Shown here: piece by piece, positions 29,257 to 41,297 of the stretch
Numbering within the stretch: position 1 is the first letter of the stretch
Layout: each line of letters starts with the position of its first letter
Source: JACKBJ01 sp964549495
GTDB taxonomy: Bacteria; Chloroflexota; Anaerolineae; Epilineales; Epilineaceae
Assembly (NCBI GenBank): GCA_964549495.1
Contig: CAZJWJ010000007.1
Coordinates: forward strand, 21,668-85,667
Direction of reading: 5' to 3'
Length of the DNA: 64,000 bases
The notes under the pieces: model-generated
Database searches by the model: none
What the model was told of the DNA's origin: nothing
Seen by the model: the letters and a program-made list of their open reading frames with translations, nothing else
Program-made: the position numbers and the translations under genes

Positions 29257-29588
29257 GCGAGGGCTTCTTCGAGCGGGTCTACCAGGCCGTCCGGCAGATC
29301 CCGCCCGGGCGCGTCAGCAGCTACGGCCAGGTGGCCCGGCTGGCCGGCGCCAGTCCCCGCGCGGCTCGGACGGTGGGCTGGGCGCTGCGGGCCCTGGCCG
29401 GCGACGAGGCGGCGCACCAGGATGTGCCCTGGTGGCGGGTGGTCAACGCCGAGGGCCGCATCCGCACCCGCTCGGCACCGGACGGCTGGGGCGAGCAGCG
29501 CGCGCGCTTGGCCGACGAGGGGCTGGAGCTCGACAGCGACGGCCGCATCGACATGCGGCGCTACGGCTGGCCGCCAGATCGAGACTGA
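29253..29588 (+). CDS. Alkyltransferase-like protein (ATL), MGMT-type DNA-binding domain
   Basis: About 111 residues with the DNA-binding domain of O6-alkylguanine-DNA alkyltransferases: FFERVYQAVRQIPPGRVSSY, GQVARLAGASPRAARTVGWA and PWWRVVNAEGRI. In true MGMT the last motif is PCHRV with the acceptor cysteine; here both Cys and His are replaced by Trp, so no alkyl transfer is possible. ATL proteins instead bind alkylated guanine and direct it to nucleotide excision repair. No ATG, GTG or TTG lies close to the start of similarity. The best candidate is CTG 29253, eight bases after a CGGAG and overlapping the stop of the glycosyltransferase; TTG 29190 is the alternative. The family length (about 105-130) fits CTG. 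Confidence 0.85.
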   Translation: MSEGFFERVYQAVRQIPPGRVSSYGQVARLAGASPRAARTVGWALRALAGDEAAHQDVPWWRVVNAEGRIRTRSAPDGWGEQRARLADEGLELDSDGRIDMRRYGWPPDRD

Positions 29589-29624
29589 CGCTCGAATCGG
29601 GAACCCGCGACCGGCCCGCCCTGA

Positions 29625-32600
29625 TCATCCAGTAGGTTGCTCGGACGATGCGACCTGGGCGAACGTCGGCGCCGCGCTGCGCAGCGGGTCCTCGTGCACG
29701 CGCTTGAGCACCATGCCGTGGCTCGATCGTCCGTCGATGATCACCTCCAGCGGCGCGTCCAGACGGTAGAGGCGCACCCAGTCGCCCTCCCAGGCCGGCG
29801 TCCGCCCGTGCATCCAGTCCCAGTCGATCTGGGTGTCCTGGCGTTGGTCGGGGGTGAAGTAGCCGATACCCAGGCTGGTCATGTTCTGGAAGAAATGCGT
29901 GCCCTGGGAGGGCTCGATGGCGATGCCGGAGAGCTTGCATTCGACGATGGCCCGCGCGCCGGCGATCTGGTGCCAGGCCACCGGGATGCCCAGCCAGGGG
30001 TCCGAGGTGCCCCAGCGGCCCGGGCCGATGAGCAGGTAGGGCCGCCGCTCGTCCATCAGGCGACGGTTGAGCACGCCCACCTCGGCCGCCACCGCTTCGC
30101 TGTGGGCGCGGTCGAAGCGATCGGTGCGCACCAGGACGATGTCGCGGATCTCGTCGTTGCGGCCGGCGCCCAAGGCCTTGGCTTGGACCAAGATCTCGCC
30201 GGGGTCGATGCTGGCCATGTCGAACTGCGCCGAGGCGTCCGGCTCGGCCAGGGGGCGGATCTGCAGTACCGCGAAGTCGCGCCGGCGGTCGCGGCCGGCC
30301 AGGGTGTCGGCCGCGAACTCGATCTCGACCGGCCCGCCCATGCCCAGCTCGCCGACTTCCAAGAGCAGGCGCACCACCTCGGGCAGCGGGAAGAGCTTGT
30401 GCTTGAGGATCGGCGCCATGGTGATCACGCGCGGGCCCTTGCGCGCGAGGCCCTCGTAGACCGCATCGTTCTCGGGCGAGTAGACCGAGGCCACCGGCCA
30501 GAGCGTGCCGTGGCGCTCGGCGGCCCGCAAATCGAGCTGGACCAGGTCGTTGTCGGCGTCCGGATGGCCCAGGTCCGGCGGACGGGCGATGTCCAGCGCC
30601 CAGAACTGGCGCTGGGCGTTCTCCAGGATGTCCTCGGGCGTCGAGAGTTGCGGCAGCCACTGGGGGTGGGCCGGCGAGAAGCGCACTGCCCGCCCGCCCT
30701 CGGCGACGGTCTTGCCCAGGCCCAGCGCGACGGTGGCGATGCCGTCCTCGGGCCGCATGTCGCGGATGGGGTAGTAGTTGCAGCTGCTGGCGGTGCCGCT
30801 GAGCCCCGGGTAGACCACCTGCTCGTGGCGCCGGCCGACGATCTCCTGGATGACCACCGCCATCTTCTCGTCCTCGACCCGGTTGGGGGTGCTGGCCAGG
30901 TAGGACTTGGCGTTGCGGAAGTAGGTCGAGGCGTAGATATGCCGGATGGCCTGGATCAGCTGGGCCAGGCGTACCGAGGGGTCCGGATCGGCATTCGGCA
31001 GCATGTGGGTGGGGTAGACGCCGGCGGCCGGCAGGTGGTGGGAGTCCTCCAGCAGGCTCGAGGAGCGCACGGCGATGGGGTAGCGCACCTGGTGCAGGAA
31101 GTCGCGCAGATCGCCGATGATCTCCTCGGGCAGGCGGGTGGCCTGGAAGCGGTCGAGGATGGCCTGGTCGTCGTCCTCGCGCAGGGCGAAGGCCAGGATG
31201 TCGTCCTGCTCGACGAAGCGGTCGAAGACGGCCGTGCCGAGCACGGCCGACCGCGGCACGTAGATGCGGATGCCCTCGACGGCGTGCTCGATGCCGGTTC
31301 GGCTGATCAGGTCGTGCAGGAAGGCCAGGCCGCGGCCCTTGCCGCCCAGGGAGCCGTGGCCGATGCGCGAGAACTCGGTGGCCTCGTCGAAGCGCTCGCC
31401 GACGAAGTCCTCGACCTGGCCGTGGCGCTCCTCGTCGCGGATGGCGGTCAGGCGTTCGCGCAGGAAGTCGCGCATGGCCTCGATGCTCGGAAAATCGGAG
31501 ATGCGCAGGTGGCGCAGCTCGTCGGCCAGGTGGAACTCGGTGCGCGCCATCAGCCAGTTCGAGAAATGGTTGCGGCTGGCGTGGTAACGCAGGGTCTCGG
31601 TGGGCACGTCGTCCAGCACCATGATCAGGCTGGCGATGTCGTCGGCGCGGGTGATCTCCTCGCCGCCGGCATCGCGGAAGACGAAGTCGCCGAAGCCCAG
31701 GCTGGTGAACATGAAGCTGCGGAAGTCGCGCAGCAAGGTCGGCGAGCGCTTGTCGAGGAAGGCGGCGCCCAGCCGGCCGGCGTCCTCGGCGTAGTAGGCC
31801 CGCGAGGATTGGAGCATCAGGGGTAGGTCCGGGTCGCGCTGGCGCACGCGGGCCAAGAGCTCCAGGCCGGCCTCGCGCTCCGGGTCGCCGCGCCAGGGGA
31901 ACTGGACGTCGGAGATGACGGCCAGGACGGTCTCGTGGTAGCGCTGGTAGAGGTCCCAGCCCTCTTCGAAGCTGGTGGCCAGCATGATCTTGGGGCGCAG
32001 GCGCCGGCGCAGGAGTCGCTGGCCGGCGTTGATGCTCTTGTTGATCAGGGCCTCGGTCTGCTTGACCAATTCGTCGAGCAGGATGGGCAGATAGGAGGAG
32101 TAGAAGGAGATGTTGTCCTCGACCAGGATCAGGGTGCGCACGCCGCCCAGACGCGAGTCGGTGTCGGCGTTGCGGCGGTCTTCGACCAGCTTGATCATCG
32201 ACAGGAAGAGCCGCACGTCGCCGCGCCAGATGAAGAAGCGGTCGATGCCGTCGGGCGAGCCGGGGCCGTGGTGCAGGCCTTGCAGCTCGCGGGCGTTGAA
32301 GGCCACCAGGTAGACGGTGGTCTCGGGGCGCATCGCCTTGACGGCGCGGCCGAACTCGCGGGCGGAGATGCTGCCGGCGGCGGCCAGGGTGATGACCAGG
32401 TCGTAGGCCTCGGATTCGAGGGCTTCGAGGCCTTGTTCGCGGGTGCTGACGCGGTGGATGCGAGGCGGGGTCATGAAGGACAGGTTCAGATAGGTGCCGT
32501 AGAGCAGCTCCGAGAGGTGCTTGCCTTCGCTGAGGGTGAAGGAGTCATAGAGGCTGGCGACCAGCAGGATGTCCTGGACGCGGTGGCGCTGGAGGCCTTG

Positions 32601-32654
32601 GAGCTCTTCGGATTGCGCGTCGTAGTTCTCGATCAGCTGGGCGAGGTCGCGCAT
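29625..32654 (-). CDS. Receiver-like/PEP-synthase ATP-binding domain protein
   Basis: 1009 residues; AAGGA seven bases before ATG 32654. The N-terminus has two response-regulator-like folds: one around residues 25-150 (ILLVASLYD, DLVITLAAAGS) and a better one around 170-310 (LILVEDNISFYSSYLPIL, VISDVQFPW, PLMLQSS), with the phospho-acceptor Asp apparently kept only in the second. From about 420 it has the PEP synthase/PPDK N-terminal ATP-grasp domain (GHGSLGGKGRGLAFLHDLI, YPIAVRSSSLLED). The swivelling phosphohistidine domain and PEP-binding barrel of real PEP synthases are absent, and the C-terminus (YLLIGPGRWGTSDPWLGIPV) is a separate conserved block. It could be a signalling kinase or phosphotransfer protein. 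Similar proteins are often mislabelled PEP synthase. Confidence 0.75.
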   Translation of the reverse strand: MRDLAQLIENYDAQSEELQGLQRHRVQDILLVASLYDSFTLSEGKHLSELLYGTYLNLSFMTPPRIHRVSTREQGLEALESEAYDLVITLAAAGSISAREFGRAVKAMRPETTVYLVAFNARELQGLHHGPGSPDGIDRFFIWRGDVRLFLSMIKLVEDRRNADTDSRLGGVRTLILVEDNISFYSSYLPILLDELVKQTEALINKSINAGQRLLRRRLRPKIMLATSFEEGWDLYQRYHETVLAVISDVQFPWRGDPEREAGLELLARVRQRDPDLPLMLQSSRAYYAEDAGRLGAAFLDKRSPTLLRDFRSFMFTSLGFGDFVFRDAGGEEITRADDIASLIMVLDDVPTETLRYHASRNHFSNWLMARTEFHLADELRHLRISDFPSIEAMRDFLRERLTAIRDEERHGQVEDFVGERFDEATEFSRIGHGSLGGKGRGLAFLHDLISRTGIEHAVEGIRIYVPRSAVLGTAVFDRFVEQDDILAFALREDDDQAILDRFQATRLPEEIIGDLRDFLHQVRYPIAVRSSSLLEDSHHLPAAGVYPTHMLPNADPDPSVRLAQLIQAIRHIYASTYFRNAKSYLASTPNRVEDEKMAVVIQEIVGRRHEQVVYPGLSGTASSCNYYPIRDMRPEDGIATVALGLGKTVAEGGRAVRFSPAHPQWLPQLSTPEDILENAQRQFWALDIARPPDLGHPDADNDLVQLDLRAAERHGTLWPVASVYSPENDAVYEGLARKGPRVITMAPILKHKLFPLPEVVRLLLEVGELGMGGPVEIEFAADTLAGRDRRRDFAVLQIRPLAEPDASAQFDMASIDPGEILVQAKALGAGRNDEIRDIVLVRTDRFDRAHSEAVAAEVGVLNRRLMDERRPYLLIGPGRWGTSDPWLGIPVAWHQIAGARAIVECKLSGIAIEPSQGTHFFQNMTSLGIGYFTPDQRQDTQIDWDWMHGRTPAWEGDWVRLYRLDAPLEVIIDGRSSHGMVLKRVHEDPLRSAAPTFAQVASSEQPTG

Positions 32655-32744
32655 CGTGGGGTCCTTAAAGCGAATTCGAGGATCGAGTGAAATCAGACTG
32701 AACGTAGCATCCCTTCATACGGTTGGGTAGGCAGCCGTCTTGGC

Positions 32745-32891
32745 GGGTGGGGGTGGCGGTGGGGAGGGAGGCCGACGTGATGACGGGACCCCGTGACGCG
32801 GGGTCCGTGTACCATGGGGCGGGCGATGTCGACCGCTGCCACCGCCGTCGCACACGGCCGGTGGCCTCCCTCCCCACCGCCACCCCCACCC
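32745..32891. repeat. 147-bp element with 29-bp perfect inverted repeats
   Basis: Bases 32745-32773 and 32863-32891 are perfect inverted repeats of 29 bp (arm begins GGGTGGGGGTGGCGGTGGGG). One strand of each arm has many short G-runs and could form a G-quadruplex. The interior holds another perfect hairpin, GGACCCCG-TGACG-CGGGGTCC (32786-32806). It fills most of the gap between the propeller gene (stop at 32959) and the PEP-synthase-like gene (start at 32654). It may be a MITE-like element, a terminator, or both. It is unrelated in sequence to the 4171-4331 element. Confidence 0.75.
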
Positions 32892-32958
32892 TGGTGCTAG
32901 GGTAGAGAAGGACCTACGAAACGGAGGCCGATGTGAGATCGGCCCACTCGAAGCCGAG

Positions 32959-35370
32959 TCAGTTCCCCGGCAGTTTGTGCTGAACGATGCTGAGACCTGC
33001 GATCGTTGGGGCGATGATGGTCGATCGCCAGGGCAGAATCTGGCGCATCGATGACGAGACGCCGGCGCGCCCCCGCATCTCGGGCATGCTCGATTGGATG
33101 TCGAACCAGAGCATGTGGGCGGGTCCGTCCGCGACGTAGAGTGAGGCACCAGCGGACGGGTCGATGGCCAGATGCGGCTGGCTTCCGTCTGCGAGCAGCC
33201 AATACCAGTTTGGGCTCGCGAGGATCTCATCGTCTTCGAGAACTCGGGCTTGTAGCTTCGGCGATTGAAGCGGAGTCGATCGTGGGAGCTCGATCGTGAA
33301 GAGCTGCTTCGAGTAGATCGCCAAGGCCTCGATGCTGCCCTCGGATGCTTGGCGGCTGACGATGTGCGGCGCCTCCGCATGTTGGATATCGACCGTCACG
33401 ATTCCGTCATTGCCCATCGCTAGGAACAGGCGAGTCTCGGATTCGTTCACAGACATGTCGTGGAGCATTCCATCGATATCCAATCGTGTAAGTGACCGGG
33501 GTGAGTTCGGATCTTCCAGGGAATAGATCAGCAGACCGCCCGAATTGTCGGCAAGGAAGAGGCTCTCCTCGGTGGCGATCAGATCTTGCGGTTCGGCAGA
33601 GCCGCCGGTCTGGCTTGCGAGCTCGGGATTGGAGGGGTTGGACAGCTCGATGGCGGTGAGCGACCTGCTACTGGCCAGGTAGATTATGGGTGTGACCGGC
33701 GATGCGGCCAGGGCACAATCTCCAGGCGAGGGGGAGAGCGAAAGGCGTCCGAGGATGGATGGCTGGAGGGCCTGCCTCATGTCCAGCACGCGGAGCTCAC
33801 CGACTCGGCCATCGAACACGGCCAAGGAGCGACCAGCATCCACCCAGATGGCGCAGTCGTTGCCCAAGGGTTCGAGATAGTCGGTGCGGGCATCGGGCTC
33901 GGCGAGCTGGCTGGGATCCGAGCTGTCGATCTCGATCAGGGATGCGCGCTCGCCGCCGGCGACCAAGAGCCGAGAGTCCGTGGTGGAGGCGGCCAAGGCA
34001 CTGCCCGCGTCGTCGATCCATGTGGCATAGGTCGTGCGCTGGGGGCTGGAATAGAGGTCGGGACCGATGCCGAGTGGCACGGTCATGCCGAGCGTGGCCT
34101 CGAGCGGCTCGCCGACATCGAAGGTGGTGAGAAGGGCGTGCTGCGCATTCAGCGCGAAGAGTCGATCGTGGATCCCGACGTCCGCGTACCAGAAGCCGTG
34201 TCCGTCGCCCCAAGGTGTCTCGAAGCTCGGCAGCCGGTCCACGAAGCCGGGGTCGTCACTGCTGTTCCAGCCGAGAATCTGGCGCTTGCCCACGGCATCC
34301 AGCTCGCGTGTCATCAGCACCGATCGCCGGGAATCCCATGGGTCGACATCGTAGAGTTGGAAGAGCCGGTCTTCCCGGCCGGTCAGAAACCAAGAGGGTT
34401 CGCTGAGAGCCGAGATCGCCTCCGATGACTCGAAGCCGGTGGCTTCGATGAGCGGCGTGCCCGGATTCTTCAGGTCGAATTCCAGCACTACCTGGCTCAG
34501 CCATTCGGAACCCGACCGAATGCGAGTATCGAAGTGTGCGGAACCGATCAGGCGGTCCCCGATGACCGTGAGCCGCTGCTGGAAACCTTCGATCGCAGCC
34601 AGCCTAGTAATCTGCGCGGGTTCCTGTGCGGCATCGGCGATCAGGACTACGCCATCGTCTGGGATGAGCGAGATACCTATGGGTCTAGACCGCTCACGCC
34701 ACGCATCCGAATCGACGCAGGATGGAACCAGGGAGATAAAGGCTCGCTGGTCGTATGCGGCCAAGTCCAAGGCATAGTATTCCTTGAGACAGCCGAACGA
34801 TTTCACGAAGTGCGGTCCTTCCTGCCGATCTACGAGGTTCAAGCTATCCAGCAGCCCCACGAAGTCCAGGCTCTCTAGCAGCTGGGGACGCTCCCGGTTG
34901 TCCAGATCGTAGATGTTGAGGACGGTGTGGGGCCGCCAAAATGGATCGTTTCGATTGCCGAGCGACTGACGCGGGCCAGCTGCATCCGGCCGGCTGATCG
35001 CGAACAATCGGTCGCTGCCGAGGCGGAGGTGTACCAGCCGGCCGGGGGCTGGCAGGCTCTCTCCGATGCGGCGCGCAGCACCTGGGCGGGAGATGTCGTA
35101 GGTGACCACGTAGGGGCCCGCGCCCAGGTAGGCTCGATCGCCACGCACGGCCATGGCTGCCGTGCGTCGGTCGATGAAGGCCATCTCGCCGAGCACCTCG
35201 CTCCGAGTCGGTGCCAGTGGTCCGGGTGTGAGGAGTCGCGGCAGGTATATCGGCTCGGTGGACTGGGCGTAGATCTTCGAGCTCGTGACGTTGGTGTGCG
35301 GTCCCTGCCATCCGCCGATCCACCCCAAGGCGAGAAGAAGAACCAGGCCTCGGACGGTGCGGTGCTTCAT
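32959..35370 (-). CDS. Secreted LVIVD-like beta-propeller protein (long paralogue)
   Basis: About 803 residues from ATG 35370, with GGAG seven bases upstream. Signal peptide (GLVLLLALGWIGGW), the IYLPRLL motif, then many propeller strands of the LVIVD type: VRGDRAYLGAGPYVVTYDIS, LRLGSDRLFAISRPD, GGERASLIEIDSSDPSQLAE, MGNDGIVTVDIQHAEAPHIV. LVIVD repeats form propellers on secreted proteins in bacteria and archaea; function is usually unknown. The N-terminal half matches the gene at 35435-36775, 64 bases upstream on the same strand, so this is a tandem duplication. The C-terminus FDIQSSMPEMRG is followed by a short basic tail. Confidence 0.75.
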   Translation of the reverse strand: MKHRTVRGLVLLLALGWIGGWQGPHTNVTSSKIYAQSTEPIYLPRLLTPGPLAPTRSEVLGEMAFIDRRTAAMAVRGDRAYLGAGPYVVTYDISRPGAARRIGESLPAPGRLVHLRLGSDRLFAISRPDAAGPRQSLGNRNDPFWRPHTVLNIYDLDNRERPQLLESLDFVGLLDSLNLVDRQEGPHFVKSFGCLKEYYALDLAAYDQRAFISLVPSCVDSDAWRERSRPIGISLIPDDGVVLIADAAQEPAQITRLAAIEGFQQRLTVIGDRLIGSAHFDTRIRSGSEWLSQVVLEFDLKNPGTPLIEATGFESSEAISALSEPSWFLTGREDRLFQLYDVDPWDSRRSVLMTRELDAVGKRQILGWNSSDDPGFVDRLPSFETPWGDGHGFWYADVGIHDRLFALNAQHALLTTFDVGEPLEATLGMTVPLGIGPDLYSSPQRTTYATWIDDAGSALAASTTDSRLLVAGGERASLIEIDSSDPSQLAEPDARTDYLEPLGNDCAIWVDAGRSLAVFDGRVGELRVLDMRQALQPSILGRLSLSPSPGDCALAASPVTPIIYLASSRSLTAIELSNPSNPELASQTGGSAEPQDLIATEESLFLADNSGGLLIYSLEDPNSPRSLTRLDIDGMLHDMSVNESETRLFLAMGNDGIVTVDIQHAEAPHIVSRQASEGSIEALAIYSKQLFTIELPRSTPLQSPKLQARVLEDDEILASPNWYWLLADGSQPHLAIDPSAGASLYVADGPAHMLWFDIQSSMPEMRGRAGVSSSMRQILPWRSTIIAPTIAGLSIVQHKLPGN

Positions 35371-35434
35371 GGCTCGACTCCTTGCCTGCTGGTGCCAAGC
35401 CCGCGCGTCATGCAACGCCTGGCACGCGTTCGGA

Positions 35435-36775
35435 TCAGGGCATTGCGGCCGGATAGATGCCGGTGACGGTCAGGTGGCTCGGGTCGCTGGCGTCGATCTC
35501 GACCAGGGCGCCATGTTGGCCGGAGGCCAGGAAGAGACGGTCGGAGCTCGGATCGGCGACCAGCGTGCTGCCCGTATCGCCTAGGGAGGTCGTTCTCCAC
35601 AATTCAGCGCCTCGCTGGCCGAGATCGATACCGGACGAGGCCAAATCTAAGCTGCTGACATCCTGCGGGATCACGGAACCGTCCAGATCGATAATGAAGA
35701 TTCGACCAATGATGCCGTTCAGGGCGTATAGGGATTCGCGCTGGGATACGATGTGGAAGATGCTTCGATCGAGGAGGTCGAGTGCCGGCTCGAGCTTTGG
35801 TAGTCGGGCTGGGAATTGGCCATCGATCGAGCCACCGAGAGAAGGATGCCCGCTGCTGTCGACATCGGTTCTCAATAGGGCGGCTGCGTACCCGGGCCCG
35901 TCGAGGTGATAGATCTGATAGAGGCTTTGGTCCGTACCGGTCATGGAGAAGGAGCCCACGAGATCGGGCCAGGGTGCGAGGCTTAGGCTGCCTACATGGC
36001 GGGGCTCGGCGGCGTTCGTGAGGTCGAAGGATACGATGCCTGGGCCCCGACTCGAGAGACCTGGAATGAGACCTGGAAGGGATTGGCTCAACTGCGCGTG
36101 AGCGTGAAGCCTGCCGTCCAACACCAGCAGTCGATAGTACAGGCTGCCGAGACTTGAACTCAACCATCGAGGCTCGGCTGAAGGCGTGGACGCATCGACG
36201 ACGAGAATGCCCACGTCGCCGAATGGGGGTCCGAAGGTTCGACGGCTTTCTTCTGGACTGGTCATTGACAGATAAGCGACACGGCCTTTGGCTGCCAGGT
36301 CCAGGGCGTAGAGATTGGGATCGAGCCATTGCAGCTGGTCGAGCTGCTGCGGTGCATCGGGGTCGCTCAGGTCGAAGATGCTGAGGATCGACCAGGGGGC
36401 CTGCTTCCATGGCATGCCGGCATGGAAGTCCGGCCGGCTCAGAGAGAATAGGCGGTCGCTGCCGACGGCGATGTGGACGATGCGGCCCTCGACGGAGGGT
36501 CGGGACTCGAGGCGGCGGGCCTGGCCGGGGCGGGAGATGTCGTAGGTGATCAGGTGGGGGCCGTAGCCCAGGTAGGCGCGGTCGCCGGCGAGGGCCAGGG
36601 CCTCGGCGCCGATGAGGGATTGGGATTGGAGGGTCCAGGGGAGGTAGATGCGGTGGGCTGCGTCACCGCCCTGGGCAGCCGCTGGTTCGGAGAGGGTGTC
36701 GAGAGGGGCGAGGAGAAGCGATAGCAGGAGCAGAACCGATGGGGCTCGACGGCTTCTTCGAGGGGGTCGAGGCAT
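35435..36775 (-). CDS. Secreted LVIVD-like beta-propeller protein (short paralogue)
   Basis: 446 residues from ATG 36775, with GGAG six bases upstream. Signal peptide (APSVLLLLSLLLAPLDTL), IYLPWTL motif, and propeller strands LAGDRAYLGYGPHLITYDIS and VGSDRLFSLSRPDF that closely match the long paralogue. The protein stops at GIYPAAMP right after FLASGQHGALVEIDASDPSH, which corresponds to mid-propeller in the longer protein, so it lacks about 330 residues. It may be a truncated copy or a smaller propeller. It lies 41 bases after glutamate dehydrogenase and could share that transcript. Confidence 0.72.
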   Translation of the reverse strand: MPRPPRRSRRAPSVLLLLSLLLAPLDTLSEPAAAQGGDAAHRIYLPWTLQSQSLIGAEALALAGDRAYLGYGPHLITYDISRPGQARRLESRPSVEGRIVHIAVGSDRLFSLSRPDFHAGMPWKQAPWSILSIFDLSDPDAPQQLDQLQWLDPNLYALDLAAKGRVAYLSMTSPEESRRTFGPPFGDVGILVVDASTPSAEPRWLSSSLGSLYYRLLVLDGRLHAHAQLSQSLPGLIPGLSSRGPGIVSFDLTNAAEPRHVGSLSLAPWPDLVGSFSMTGTDQSLYQIYHLDGPGYAAALLRTDVDSSGHPSLGGSIDGQFPARLPKLEPALDLLDRSIFHIVSQRESLYALNGIIGRIFIIDLDGSVIPQDVSSLDLASSGIDLGQRGAELWRTTSLGDTGSTLVADPSSDRLFLASGQHGALVEIDASDPSHLTVTGIYPAAMP

Positions 36776-36816
36776 CGGGGGCTCCTGCGATCGCGTCTCG
36801 CGGTCGTGGGGCTTGG

Positions 36817-40273
<3,457 letters not shown>

Positions 40274-40571
40274 CGGGTCGGGAGCCTCGTCGGTCGGGCG
40301 CAGGGGACGAAAGGTCTGGCGCGCCGCCGTTGGGTGGCGCCGGAGGGTGATCGCAAATGGCTGCCGGGCCCGGGTGGATCGAGCTGCCCCGGGGAAGCGG
40401 GTCGTCCCGACCGGGCCGGAGCGGGAATGGTATCACCGGCGCTTGTCTACCGGCAAGGACTTCGGTGTGGCCGCGTTGGACTCCGTTTCCTTGTCGGCCC
40501 GCCGCGCCGGCATCACAATAGGGGTCGCGCGGAGGATCCGAGTCGGACGGGCCAGCGGGAGAGCGATCGAG
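40274..40571. other. Divergent intergenic region asnB/mobA
   Basis: These 298 bases separate asnB (minus) from mobA (plus). Several short GC-rich palindromes occur, but no convincing promoter boxes, ORF or RNA were seen. Confidence 0.5.
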
Positions 40572-41294
40572 ATGGAGGTCGAGCCGAGCCAGGCGGCATT
40601 GCAGCCCATGCCCCGGCCGCTGCCGGAGCTGGACCTGGCCGAGCCCGTCACCGGCATCGTCCTGGCCGGCGGTCGCAGCCGGCGCATGGGCGGGCGCGAC
40701 AAGGCCTGGATCGAGTTGGCCGGTCGGCCCCTGGTGCGCTGGGTGTTGGAAGCCATGCGCGAGGTCACCGACGGTCAGGTCCTGGTCGCACGCGACGAGG
40801 CGCAGCGCGAGCGCCTGGAGCGCCTGGGCCGGCCGGTGGCCATCGACCGCTACGCGGCCCGCGGCCCCCTGACCGGCATCCACGCCGGCCTGACGGCCAG
40901 CCCCACCGACCTGGCCGTCGTGGTCGCCTGCGACATGCCCCTGGTGCGCCCGGAACTGCTCGAACGCCTGGCCAGCAGCATCGGCGCGCTGCATGCCGCC
41001 GTGCCCTACATCGGCGAGGGCGAACCGCCCTCGCGGCTGGTCGGTGAGACGGCGCGCGATGCCGGTCTGCAGCCCCTCTTGGCCGCCTATCGCCGTGCCT
41101 GCCTGCCGCCCTTGGAGCGCCTCTTGCGCAGCGGACCGGTGCCGACCACGGCCTTGATCTCGGTGCTCAAGGCGCGCATCGTGGCGCCGGAGGAGTGGCG
41201 GCTGGCCGATCCGGACGGGCGATCCTTTCTCAACGTGAACACCGGCGAGGATCTGGCCGAGGCCGCCCGGCGGATGAGCCGGCCGGAGGACTGA
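40572..41294 (+). CDS. mobA: Molybdenum cofactor guanylyltransferase
   Basis: 240 residues. The nucleotide-binding signature of MobA-type transferases is present at the start of the fold: VTGIVLAGGRSRRMGGRDKA, then AARGPLTGIHAGL and VVACDMPLVRPELL, with the C-terminal FLNVNTGEDLAEA. MobA transfers GMP from GTP to molybdopterin, making the cofactor of DMSO reductase-type enzymes such as formate dehydrogenase. That is a possible link to selenocysteine use elsewhere in the genome, but no such enzyme lies here. ATG 40572 starts 29 residues before the core strand. The downstream membrane protein gene begins 3 bases after its stop, so they are coupled. Confidence 0.93.
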   Translation: MEVEPSQAALQPMPRPLPELDLAEPVTGIVLAGGRSRRMGGRDKAWIELAGRPLVRWVLEAMREVTDGQVLVARDEAQRERLERLGRPVAIDRYAARGPLTGIHAGLTASPTDLAVVVACDMPLVRPELLERLASSIGALHAAVPYIGEGEPPSRLVGETARDAGLQPLLAAYRRACLPPLERLLRSGPVPTTALISVLKARIVAPEEWRLADPDGRSFLNVNTGEDLAEAARRMSRPED

Positions 41295-41297
41295 TCC

